Assembly: GCF_000212395.1 (NCBI RefSeq)
Contig: NC_015499.1
Location: 337,501-401,500, forward strand
DNA: 64,000 nt
Direction: 5' to 3'
Source: Thermodesulfobium narugense DSM 14796
GTDB lineage: Bacteria; Thermodesulfobiota; Thermodesulfobiia; Thermodesulfobiales; Thermodesulfobiaceae
In this document: positions 10,803 through 19,008 of the stretch, one piece after another
Numbering within the stretch: position 1 is the first letter of the stretch
How the letters are laid out: the number at the start of each line of letters is the position of its first letter
Program-made: the position numbers and the translations under genes
Notes under the pieces: generated by a model
What the model saw: the letters and a program-made list of their open reading frames with translations, nothing else
The model's database searches: none
Told to the model about the DNA's origin: nothing

Positions 10803-12968
10803 TTATATAGCTATCTCGTCATCAAAATTCTGAATTGGGACGAATTCAAGACTTTTTATTGCCTTTATCTCCTTATTTTTTAATTCAGCGTTCTTTAATA
10901 TGGTTTCGTACAAAAGTATCTGACTGTCAATTTTATTCTGTGTGCTTTGTATAACTCTTACATACGTCCCATCTTCCCTAAGCTCTCTGGCTTTTGTATT
11001 ATCTTTAAGCATAATATTTAAACATCTTTTTATTCGCTCTTTCAATTGCTCGTTTTCAACAGGAAATATTGTTTCAATTCTTCTATCAAGATTTCTGGGC
11101 ATCCAATCAGCGCTGGAAAGATATACCTCTTCGTTTGAATCGTTTTTAAAGTAAAATATTCTGCTGTGTTCTAAAAACCTTCCCACTATGCTGATTACCC
11201 TTATATTTTCACTAATGCCTTTAATACCAGGTCTCAAACAACATATTCCCCTTACAATAAGGTCTATTTTAACCCCTTTTGAGGAGGCATTGTATAATTC
11301 TTCTATAATTTCGTCGTCAACTAGAGCGTTCATCTTGGCAATAATATGACCGTTTGATTTGTACTTTGCCTCTCTTCTTATTAATCTAACTAGCTTTTCT
11401 CTTAAATTAATGGGGGATACGCCTATTTTGTACCAATGACTTGGCTGCGAAAGACCTGTTAAGGTGTTAAAAAGATTTGATACGTCAGTTCCAAAGTAGA
11501 CATTACTAGTAAATAGGCTAACATCTGTGTATAGCTTTGCAGTATTTTCGTTGTAATTTCCAGTCGAAAGGTGCACGTATCTTCTTATTGTGCCTTCTTC
11601 CTTTCTTACTACAAGGATAGCTTTCGAATGAACTTTTAAATGAGCTAGTCCGTATACTACATGACATCCTGCCTTTTCCAGCTTTTTTGCCCAATTTATG
11701 TTATTTTCTTCATCAAAGCGTGCTTTTAGTTCAATTACTACTGTGACTTGTTTGCCATTATCTGCTGCTTCTTCTAAGGCCTTTACTATAGGAGAATTTT
11801 TGGTAACCCTATATAAAGTCATTTTTATTGCTAAAACGTCAGGGTCTTGAGCTGCAGTGCGGACAAATTCTATGATTTTTTCAAAACTTTCAAAAGGCGT
11901 GTGTATTAAAATATCTTTTTCTTTAATAAGATCAAATATTGATTTTTCTTCAGCAACCAAAAAGTCAATAGGTTTTACTGGTGGTAAGGGTTTATCTTTG
12001 AGGTGCCTGAAGGCAGGATTTTCTTGATTGGCAAATTTCATTAAGAACGTATAGTCTAAAGGACCTTCTATCTTGTACACGTCTTCTTCGTCAAGCTCGA
12101 AATTTTCTTTCAAAAAATCTTCTAAAATTTCTGGGCAATCTCTGCTTATTTCAAGTCTTACTACTTCACCGTATCTTCTTCTCTTCAAGGACTTTTCAAT
12201 CTCTTCTAATATGTCTTCAGCAATTTGTTCGTCAATAGTCAAATCTGCATCCCTTGTAATTCTGAAAATAGAACTGTGAATTATTTCTTGATTGTTAAAT
12301 AGATCGCTTAAGTGATGAATTATAATGTCTTCCAACATTATAAAGCAATAATTATCATTTTCGGATGGTAAAGCAATAAACCTATCTAAGACGCTGGGAA
12401 CTTGGATTATTGCAAAAACATCTTCTCTCTTTATTTTTTGATTCTTGTTTTTTACCAAATAATTGGAGTTAGCTCTCAGTAGGACAAATATATTTAGCGT
12501 TCTATTTTGGATAAAAGGGAAAGGTCTTGAATTGTCTACTGCCATAGGGGTAAGAACGGGATAAATAATGTTTTTATAATATTTCTGTACAAAATTTAAC
12601 TGATTTGAATTTAGCTCGTTAATTTTTAGTATGTGTATATTGTTTTGCTTTAAAAGCGGGATAAGCTCTTCTAAAAAGAGTTTTTGCTGATCTTTAGAAA
12701 TCGTATGTGCCTTTAGAGTTATTTTTTTATAAAGTTCTTTTGGCGTTAGCCCTGATGAGTCCTGAAAAATAAAGTCATCTAATACCTTGTCTATAATCGA
12801 ACTGACCCTGATCATAAAGAATTCATCCATATTAGAGCTAACTATGGAAAGGAATTTTAATCTCTCAAAAAGCTTATTATTAGGATCTTGTGCCTCCTCT
12901 AAAACTCTCTTGTTGAATTCCAGAAGAGACAGTTCACGATTTATGTTGTATATTCGTTCTCTGATCAA
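10803..12968 (-). CDS. ppk1: Polyphosphate kinase 1
   Basis: 721 residues, full length for PPK1. It transfers the terminal phosphate of ATP reversibly to inorganic polyphosphate. The opening YNINRELSLLEFN is the classic N-domain start. The two histidines of the phospholipase-D-like catalytic domains are present: H447 in LKVHSK (the position of the phosphorylated His435 in E. coli) and H466 in YVHLSTGNYNE, separated by the usual 19 residues. A TTG start at 12968 lies just after the upstream stop, suggesting coupling. It is flanked on both sides by Ppx/GppA-HD genes. Confidence 0.97.
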   Translation of the reverse strand: MIRERIYNINRELSLLEFNKRVLEEAQDPNNKLFERLKFLSIVSSNMDEFFMIRVSSIIDKVLDDFIFQDSSGLTPKELYKKITLKAHTISKDQQKLFLEELIPLLKQNNIHILKINELNSNQLNFVQKYYKNIIYPVLTPMAVDNSRPFPFIQNRTLNIFVLLRANSNYLVKNKNQKIKREDVFAIIQVPSVLDRFIALPSENDNYCFIMLEDIIIHHLSDLFNNQEIIHSSIFRITRDADLTIDEQIAEDILEEIEKSLKRRRYGEVVRLEISRDCPEILEDFLKENFELDEEDVYKIEGPLDYTFLMKFANQENPAFRHLKDKPLPPVKPIDFLVAEEKSIFDLIKEKDILIHTPFESFEKIIEFVRTAAQDPDVLAIKMTLYRVTKNSPIVKALEEAADNGKQVTVVIELKARFDEENNINWAKKLEKAGCHVVYGLAHLKVHSKAILVVRKEEGTIRRYVHLSTGNYNENTAKLYTDVSLFTSNVYFGTDVSNLFNTLTGLSQPSHWYKIGVSPINLREKLVRLIRREAKYKSNGHIIAKMNALVDDEIIEELYNASSKGVKIDLIVRGICCLRPGIKGISENIRVISIVGRFLEHSRIFYFKNDSNEEVYLSSADWMPRNLDRRIETIFPVENEQLKERIKRCLNIMLKDNTKARELREDGTYVRVIQSTQNKIDSQILLYETILKNAELKNKEIKAIKSLEFVPIQNFDDEIAI

Positions 12969-12971
12969 TTT

Positions 12972-14540
12972 CTAAACCACCTTAAGTATAGGAATAAGAC
13001 CAAAAATCCTTCTAAAAAATATGGCTTCATTATTAAAGTGCCACTTTTCAAGCAATATATCTTCTCGAGTCATGGCTCTAAATATTAAATAGTGATCCTC
13101 AATGTCAAGTTTTATGTCGTGAATCTTCCCTTTTTGTGAGGAATCGAGGGCATTTGAAAGTTTTAGTATGGCCGCGATTTTAGTAATCGTTAGCCTATCT
13201 TTGATTGTCTTGCAATTAAATGAACAATCCTTTTCATCTGGGTCTTTCTTTTGGTATATTTTCACTGAGTTTGCAATAATATCTCTTTCCTCACAGCTAA
13301 GTCCTGGAATTTTTACAGAATTTATAATGCTGTATGAGTGTTCTCCTGGATCGTTTACGTCAATGACTTTACCTACATCGTGTAAGATACATGCCACCTT
13401 TAGAAGAAGCTTTTCTTTTTCTCCCATTGCATGGTAATCTTTAGTGTGTTCAAATATTGAAACCGCGAACCTTAACATCCTTTTTGATATATTGACGTCC
13501 CTTGAGTATTTTTTTGCGATGCTTTCTGAAACGCTTAAAATATCGTCTTCATATAAGTCCTCTTCATCTATTAGTATTGAGTTTGCTACTGCACTTCTGA
13601 AAGAAAAGCCCATTATTCCTACTTCTTCAAGTTCTAAGATGTCTATTATCTTTTTGAATATTATTGTTGAGGGCAAGAGTACGTTTGCTACCGGAGGTAT
13701 CAGATTGTAATCTTCTACAAGATTAATTGTTGTTTTGTCCTTTATTTCGCTATAAAATTTTAGCAATTTTTCTTTACTGATATTGCTGATATCTCTTGGT
13801 GGTTCTTCTTTGAAAATTAGATTGTAAATTACTTTGCTTTCTCCTCCAAGTCCAATTGCAAAGTCTATCTTGTAGTTTTTAATTTCCTGAGAAATGGTAT
13901 GCATCTTGCTTTCAATAAATTCATCCAATATGTCAGCAAAATCGAGAGTCTCTCTTTCGAGGTTAGAAAGCAACGCTCTTAGTTTAAGAGATCCAATTTC
14001 AAGATTAGAAGCATATTTGAGCCTATCTCCATCCACTATCATCAACGACAAACCGCCAGAACCAATATCAAAAATTAAAACAGATTTGTTACCAAATAGT
14101 CTTAGATAACAATCATGCCTTTTCATGTACTGATATTTATAAAACGATTCTTCGATTGTCTCTATTAATTTGATATCCAAATCTGTGGCTATTTTTATTC
14201 TTTCTATTACCAGATCGCAATTTTTTGCCTCCCTTATAGCTGTGGAAGCAAAAACCAACGTTTCCTGAACTTCGTAGGTCTTAAATACTTCTTTTAGTTC
14301 TTTGAGAATCTTTGTTAATTGAAGTAGTATTGTATTAGAGATTCTACCTATTGAAAATGTATCCTTTCCGATTGAAAGAGGTTTTTTTATATCTTCTATA
14401 GTTTCAAAAAGTCTATCTTCTTTCCTTTGGGCTATATGTGCTTTAACAAAGTTTGCCCCAATGTCAATAATGCCAATTATTTTTTTTTCTAATTTTGACT
14501 CTTCTTTAAGACATAAGTGACTGTTGTCATTGTTATCCAT
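12972..14540 (-). CDS. Ppx/GppA-HD protein, divergent copy 2
   Basis: About 522 residues with the same architecture as the gene at 9269: an ASKHA N-half with IIDIGANFVKAH and LIFDIGSGGLSLMI phosphate loops, then an HD domain with CILHDVGKV. It departs from the family at several places (for example IDIGAN for the usual IDxGSN, and ETIEESFYKYQY in the catalytic glutamate region), so activity may differ or be regulatory. The open frame extends to a TTG at 14564 inside the upstream gene; ATG at 14540, four bases after that gene's stop, suits translational coupling better. It is followed by ppk1 with three bases between. Confidence 0.85.
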   Translation of the reverse strand: MDNNDNSHLCLKEESKLEKKIIGIIDIGANFVKAHIAQRKEDRLFETIEDIKKPLSIGKDTFSIGRISNTILLQLTKILKELKEVFKTYEVQETLVFASTAIREAKNCDLVIERIKIATDLDIKLIETIEESFYKYQYMKRHDCYLRLFGNKSVLIFDIGSGGLSLMIVDGDRLKYASNLEIGSLKLRALLSNLERETLDFADILDEFIESKMHTISQEIKNYKIDFAIGLGGESKVIYNLIFKEEPPRDISNISKEKLLKFYSEIKDKTTINLVEDYNLIPPVANVLLPSTIIFKKIIDILELEEVGIMGFSFRSAVANSILIDEEDLYEDDILSVSESIAKKYSRDVNISKRMLRFAVSIFEHTKDYHAMGEKEKLLLKVACILHDVGKVIDVNDPGEHSYSIINSVKIPGLSCEERDIIANSVKIYQKKDPDEKDCSFNCKTIKDRLTITKIAAILKLSNALDSSQKGKIHDIKLDIEDHYLIFRAMTREDILLEKWHFNNEAIFFRRIFGLIPILKVV

Positions 14541-14544
14541 AGGA

Positions 14545-14760
14545 TTATAGCTTTTCTTTTTCAAGTTCCTTTAATTTTGAATCAATATTTTTCAGTAAGT
14601 CTTTTGGATCTTTGTTCTTTTTGGTTATCTTCTTAAGCGCTACGTTTGTATTAAATTGTTCTGGGTAAAGCATATAACAGATAATCAAGAGAGCCAAGCT
14701 TCCTGTGAGAGTTCCTAGTAAAAAATATCCAATATTCTTATTTTGTTTCAAGAACAACAC
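14545..14760 (-). CDS. Small single-pass membrane protein, first gene of polyphosphate array
   Basis: 71 residues from a GTG start. One hydrophobic segment (about 10-31, GYFLLGTLTGSLALLIICYM) is followed by a highly charged Lys/Glu-rich helix ending ELEKEKL. The pattern of a glycine-containing membrane segment followed by a charged amphipathic tail recalls YtxH-type small proteins. I do not recognise a specific family. It begins only 17 bases after the tRNA-Ser gene and ends where the second Ppx/GppA gene begins, so it may be the leading cistron of the polyphosphate operon and could help place its products at the membrane (inference). Confidence 0.6.
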   Translation of the reverse strand: MLFLKQNKNIGYFLLGTLTGSLALLIICYMLYPEQFNTNVALKKITKKNKDPKDLLKNIDSKLKELEKEKL

Positions 14761-14776
14761 CTCTTGTTATATTTTT

Positions 14777-14868
14777 TGGCGGAGAGGGTGGGATTCGAAC
14801 CCACGAGCCGAAATTAATCAGCTAACCGCTTTCGAGGCGGTCTCCTTCGGCCGCTCGGACACCTCTCC
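14777..14868 (-). tRNA. tRNA-Ser (anticodon CGA)
   Basis: On the minus strand, 92 bases including an encoded CCA. The acceptor stem GGAGAGG pairs with CCTCTCC; the anticodon arm has loop CTCGAAA giving anticodon CGA; a long variable arm (class II) is present, and GGTTCGAATCC forms the T arm. It lies in the 118-base gap between the secreted-protein gene and the polyphosphate array. It may be transcribed together with the genes downstream. Confidence 0.97.
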
Positions 14869-14878
14869 AAAATTAGGT

Positions 14879-15310
14879 TTAAAAGGTAAAGAATAAGAAT
14901 CTCTTTTTCTTTTTATTAGACTTCTTTGGTATGGGAACGAGATCAAATGAATCAATCTGATTATAGGTTCCTGCTTTAACCTCTATAGTCCTTTTTAACG
15001 GTTTGTATCCGGGTGCGCTGACATATAGTTTGTATTTGCCGGGTTTAATGCCCTGTACGGTAAAAAATCCTCTATCAGAAGAGAATATTTCTTCATTATC
15101 AAATTTGATGGTTGCGTTTGGTATGGGGTCAAAAGTTTCTTTGCTAAGCACAAAGCCGAAAAATCCAGTATCGGAAAGTTGAGCAGGTGTGAGCTTTTCT
15201 ACCTTTTTGTGACTTTTTTTAAAAAAAGGCAATTCAAATGCTCTTACATCAGATATGAATAAAGAAGAAAGAAATACAAATATCATCATTATTGAAATTA
15301 ATTTTTTCAT
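14879..15310 (-). CDS. Secreted carboxypeptidase-regulatory-like (PEGA/CarboxypepD_reg) protein
   Basis: About 143 residues. A signal peptide (KKLISIMMIFVFLSSLFIS, cleaved near the VRA site) is followed by a basic linker and a small beta-sandwich with the pattern G.V......PIPNATIKFDNEE...S...GFFTVQGIKPGKYKLYVSAPGY, typical of carboxypeptidase regulatory-like domains. It ends in a Lys-rich tail and FLFFTF. The start is taken at 15310 because GGAGGAAA sits just upstream; an in-frame extension to 15364 has no such site. The function is unknown; such domains usually mediate binding in the envelope. Confidence 0.8.
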   Translation of the reverse strand: MKKLISIMMIFVFLSSLFISDVRAFELPFFKKSHKKVEKLTPAQLSDTGFFGFVLSKETFDPIPNATIKFDNEEIFSSDRGFFTVQGIKPGKYKLYVSAPGYKPLKRTIEVKAGTYNQIDSFDLVPIPKKSNKKKKRFLFFTF

Positions 15311-15433
15311 TAAATTTCCTCCTAAAATAAATTCGGATTTATGATTTAGCTTACACTGCTTCAAGCTACAACAGTCACATTATAACATTAACATATAGCA
15401 AAATATGATTTTTACCTGTTTTTTATAATTGTA

Positions 15434-16579
15434 TCATCTTTTTATTACTAGTATTTTACCAATTGTTTTTAGAAAAAGGTTTAAGACAATATTAGAGGAT
15501 AAAAATCTGGATATAAGAAATGATGTAATCGGAAGAGTTACAAAAAGAACTATTATTGCTATAAAAGATCTTGCAATTTCTGTTGCTACCACTTCAAGAC
15601 TAAAGACTCTAAACCATGAAAGAGTTGGTCCTTGTATAGACACTAAGAGTATTAAGGGTAGGTAGCAGCCTATATAAGCAAAGTAAAGAGTTTGAAGTAG
15701 TTCTGGGAGACTTTCTCTGCCAGAGTTAAAAGAAGAGTTAAAGATCTCTTTCCAACTTGAAGTAGGAAAGAGCATTTTATACTGTTGCGCTGTAGAAACT
15801 ATACTTGTCGACAGTTTTATTGCGGCTCCAGTAGATCCAATTAGCATTGCAGATGATAAAAGATTTGTAAAATTGATATTTAAGTTTATATCTTTTAAAA
15901 ATAATCCCTCCTCGCTTATTATGCCTGTAACGTTTAGAAAGTTGTTAAGATGATAGGAAAAGATTGATGCAATTATAATACCCGAAAAAGTACCTATAAT
16001 TGCGGCCAAAGCCTTTTGTGAGAAGCCACACATTAGAACTGTTTGAATAACAACTCCCATAAACAAAACTGCAATTGTTACAAAAAGGATATTTAAATTT
16101 GTTATCAAAGCAGGAATAAGCCATAACCATAAAAAGAAGATAAAGCACATAAGGCCCAGCATCAAATATATTCCTCTTAATCCGCTTGCAATAAAAATTA
16201 ACAAAAAGAATGCCAAAAGAAGCCATGGATATTTGTTGCACCTTGCTATATCTGAAATGAAAAAAGTTGGCTCTTTGTTTGGCATTATTTGTTGGTAAAC
16301 TATTACATTTTCTCCAGGTGAGAGTTTCAGATCATACGGAGAGTTGATCTGGTGGATGTAGTCGGTTATAAATTCTTTATCTTTAAATACTCCAGTTAGC
16401 AGTCTGATTTTAGTTTTTAAGATCTCAATATTGGGATTTTCTTTGTTTACTTCTTTCGAGATAGAAACTATTTTTGCCTCTTCATAAGATTGATTTTGGG
16501 GATCAGAGAAAGCGTTGTTAACAAAAAAGATTGAGAGATAAAAAGACAGAAAAAAGAAAATAAATAAGGTTTTTTTCAT
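15434..16579 (-). CDS. YibE/F-like multipass membrane protein
   Basis: 381 residues. A signal-like first segment is followed by a soluble region of about 100 residues, then at least seven hydrophobic segments, including the glycine-rich run GSTGAAIKLSTSI and the basic segment before SLPELLQTLYFAY. This layout and sequence feel match the YibE/F family, whose biochemical function is unsettled. ATG at 16579 lies six bases after the disA stop without a clear ribosome-binding site, so translation is probably coupled to disA. Confidence 0.82.
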   Translation of the reverse strand: MKKTLFIFFFLSFYLSIFFVNNAFSDPQNQSYEEAKIVSISKEVNKENPNIEILKTKIRLLTGVFKDKEFITDYIHQINSPYDLKLSPGENVIVYQQIMPNKEPTFFISDIARCNKYPWLLLAFFLLIFIASGLRGIYLMLGLMCFIFFLWLWLIPALITNLNILFVTIAVLFMGVVIQTVLMCGFSQKALAAIIGTFSGIIIASIFSYHLNNFLNVTGIISEEGLFLKDINLNINFTNLLSSAMLIGSTGAAIKLSTSIVSTAQQYKMLFPTSSWKEIFNSSFNSGRESLPELLQTLYFAYIGCYLPLILLVSIQGPTLSWFRVFSLEVVATEIARSFIAIIVLFVTLPITSFLISRFLSSNIVLNLFLKTIGKILVIKR

Positions 16580-16585
16580 TGGAAG

Positions 16586-17674
16586 TTATAAAATCTTATT
16601 TATGTTTCTTGAAGAAAATGTTTTTGTGATTTCTTTCATTCTCATAAGGCAATTTACAATTTGATGGGCCCTGATTTTCCCAACTCCTTCAATCTTGTCC
16701 AATTCCTCTTCTTTGGCTCCCAAAAGTTTGTTTAGATTTTTATAATTTCCAACTATCTTTTCTACTATAGGAGAGGGGAGTCTTGGTATATTGTCTAACA
16801 CCCTGTATCCTCTTGGTATAAGAGGTTGGTCGGGATTATTGAATCCAAGGTGTTTCATAACGACAAATTGATCTAATATGTCTTGTTCTGATTTGAGCTG
16901 TTTCAAGGTTTCGAGCAATTTTGGTATATCTGCTAACTTCTCTTCGCTAAGATAGTCTTTTAAGATTAAAACTTCGATCTCTTCTACTCCAGACATAAGT
17001 TCTAATAACTGCCACTTTGTTAGAAGACCGTCCTTACCAAGTTGGATGATGTATGTGTCTATTTCTTCCTCTATGAACTTCAGCATCTCAGCTCTTGTAA
17101 TAATATTTGCAATATCCGATGCAGTAACACTGTCTGTGAACTCTAATACAGATAAATGTTCAAGAGATCTATTAAATACCTGTTTATAACTATCAAGAGT
17201 AGTCAGCGCTTGATTGGCTCGACTCATAATGGACGCGCTGCTTTTCAACGGATAGGTTAGATCTCCCTTATAAAGCGTTACTACGCCTCTCCTTTCTGAA
17301 ATTGCTATTATCAATTCTCCAGTTTGTTTTGCAAATCTTTCAGCGGCTTGGTGTCTTGAACCCGTGTTTACGGTGGGTATATTTGGATTGGGGATTAATA
17401 GCGCGTTTGCTCTTAGAATTGTTTTTGCATCAGCATTTAATATTATTGCTCCGTCCATCTTTGATAGTTCAAACAGTCTGGCAGGAGTAAATTCTATGTC
17501 AAGTGGGAATCCTCCTACTGTAATGGGAAGCGTTTTTTCGGGATTTCCCACAACAATAAGTGCCCCGCCTCTTGCGTCTAAAATTAGGTCAACGCCGTCT
17601 CTAAGCGGGTTTCCAGGTGATATTAATTTTAAGGATTTTATCCAATCTTTTCTTTTGAATACTGAATTTTCCAT
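16586..17674 (-). CDS. disA: DNA integrity scanning protein DisA (diadenylate cyclase)
   Basis: About 362 residues, standard DisA length. It condenses two ATP into cyclic di-AMP and scans DNA for damage. The DAC domain (about 5-140) has the DGA motif (74-76, in KMDGAIIL); the second motif, usually RHR, reads RHQ here (107-109, in TGSRHQAAER). A helical linker follows, and the C-terminal HhH DNA-binding region is clear (LDKIEGVGKIRAHQIV). ATG at 17674 is chosen; a TTG at 17686 overlaps radA further. The clpC-radA-disA order is the one known from many Firmicutes. The altered motif is discussed in the findings. Confidence 0.94.
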   Translation of the reverse strand: MENSVFKRKDWIKSLKLISPGNPLRDGVDLILDARGGALIVVGNPEKTLPITVGGFPLDIEFTPARLFELSKMDGAIILNADAKTILRANALLIPNPNIPTVNTGSRHQAAERFAKQTGELIIAISERRGVVTLYKGDLTYPLKSSASIMSRANQALTTLDSYKQVFNRSLEHLSVLEFTDSVTASDIANIITRAEMLKFIEEEIDTYIIQLGKDGLLTKWQLLELMSGVEEIEVLILKDYLSEEKLADIPKLLETLKQLKSEQDILDQFVVMKHLGFNNPDQPLIPRGYRVLDNIPRLPSPIVEKIVGNYKNLNKLLGAKEEELDKIEGVGKIRAHQIVNCLMRMKEITKTFSSRNINKIL

Positions 17675-19008
17675 TTTTTTATCCAATCTTTTAAGTCTTT
17701 TAGTTTTTTTATAATGTATAGATTAATATTCTTAAAATTCATTCCTTCATCACTGACAAATGCATTTTCTATACCAAGTTTTGCTGCTTCATTAAGCCGT
17801 TTTTCAATTTGATAAACAGTTCTAATTTCTCCAGATAAAGAGCACTCGCCTATAAAAATAGTGCTCTTTGGTATTATGATATCATAATAAGACGAAATTA
17901 AAGAAGCTGCAATTGCTAGGTCAATACCTCTATCTTCAGTATTTATGCCTCCTGTAATGTTCAAATAAATGTCTTTATCATACAATTTCATATTCAAGTG
18001 CTTTTCCAATATTGCAATTATGAGCATAAAATGATTGAAATTGATTCCATGAGAAAGTCTAGTAGGGCTAGTTTTGAAGGACTGATTGACCAGGGATTCA
18101 ACTTGTACCAGAAGAGGCCTTGAGCCCTCGATGGTAATACAAAAAGTTGTACCAGACAAATCGCTACTTTGTAAAATTAGCTGTGATATATTTTTCGGTT
18201 TTATTAAGCCCTCTTCTTTCATCTCGAAGATAACCAATTCATTGGTAGATCCGAAACGATTCTTAAGCGATCTGAGAGTCCTAATTGCACTCGATCTATC
18301 CCCATGAAAAAATAGGACGCTATCAACCAGGTGCTCTATGAATTTTGGCCCAGCAATTGATCCTTCTTTAGTTATGTGACCAATTAATAGAAAGGGGATA
18401 TTTGACTCTTTGGAAAATAGATTTATCTTTGATGCGCATTGCTTTATCTGTGACAGAGAGCCTATGGTAGAGCTGTCTTCAGAATCGTAAAGCATTTGTA
18501 TTGAGTCTATTATAATCATAGAAAAATTGTGATTTTTTAGAGTTTTAAGGATTTTGTTTAGATCTGAGCACGATATGATTTTGATCTTTTTTTCGTTGAG
18601 TTTTAACCTTTTTGCCCTTGATGCGACCTGGCTTGCAGATTCTTCACTGGATATATATAACACGTCCTGATATTTGCTGGCTATTTGGTCTGCCATTTGA
18701 AGCGCTAATGTGGATTTCCCTATGCCTGGTTCCCCAGAAAGCAAGGTAACGGAGCCTTTTACGACTCCGCCACCAAAAATGTCATTTAGGTCTCTAAGAT
18801 CAAAGAGTAGCCTTTCTTCTTCAACATAAGTTAAATTTTCTAGATCTAAAATATCCTTTTTTTCTAAAATGTCTCTTTTGCTTTGGAAACTGTTCCAGGA
18901 ACCACAATTTGGACACTGTCCTCTCCAGACAGCGCTTTCATATCCACACTCTATACATATAAAATTGTCTTTATTTTTATTTGCTATTGCTGCTCCTCGT
19001 TGATACAA
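17638..19008 (-). CDS. radA: DNA repair protein RadA
   Basis: About 456 residues. An N-terminal zinc finger has C-x2-C and C-x2-C pairs (CIECGYE...CPNCGSW), then a RecA-like ATPase with Walker A GEPGIGKST, the RadA-specific KNRFG motif (LKNRFGST), and a C-terminal Lon-protease-like domain (GIDLAIAASLISSYYD...FIGECSLSGEIR). It promotes branch migration in recombinational repair. The start is uncertain: TTG at 19008 or 19053 are possible and both overlap clpC. A GAGGAG site also stands five bases before an in-frame ATA at 18987, which would nearly remove the overlap. Its end overlaps disA. Confidence 0.94.
   Translation of the reverse strand: MYQRGAAIANKNKDNFICIECGYESAVWRGQCPNCGSWNSFQSKRDILEKKDILDLENLTYVEEERLLFDLRDLNDIFGGGVVKGSVTLLSGEPGIGKSTLALQMADQIASKYQDVLYISSEESASQVASRAKRLKLNEKKIKIISCSDLNKILKTLKNHNFSMIIIDSIQMLYDSEDSSTIGSLSQIKQCASKINLFSKESNIPFLLIGHITKEGSIAGPKFIEHLVDSVLFFHGDRSSAIRTLRSLKNRFGSTNELVIFEMKEEGLIKPKNISQLILQSSDLSGTTFCITIEGSRPLLVQVESLVNQSFKTSPTRLSHGINFNHFMLIIAILEKHLNMKLYDKDIYLNITGGINTEDRGIDLAIAASLISSYYDIIIPKSTIFIGECSLSGEIRTVYQIEKRLNEAAKLGIENAFVSDEGMNFKNINLYIIKKLKDLKDWIKKWKIQYSKEKIG

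Noticed and set aside
14705-14896. Plus-strand ORF containing WRRGWDSNPRAEINQ
   Set aside because: This is the well-known false translation of a tRNA-Ser gene read on the opposite strand.
15945-16241. 98-codon minus-strand ORF overlapping the YibE/F gene in another frame
   Set aside because: Same strand, alternative frame, low-complexity aromatic translation; the YibE/F frame is continuous and recognisable.
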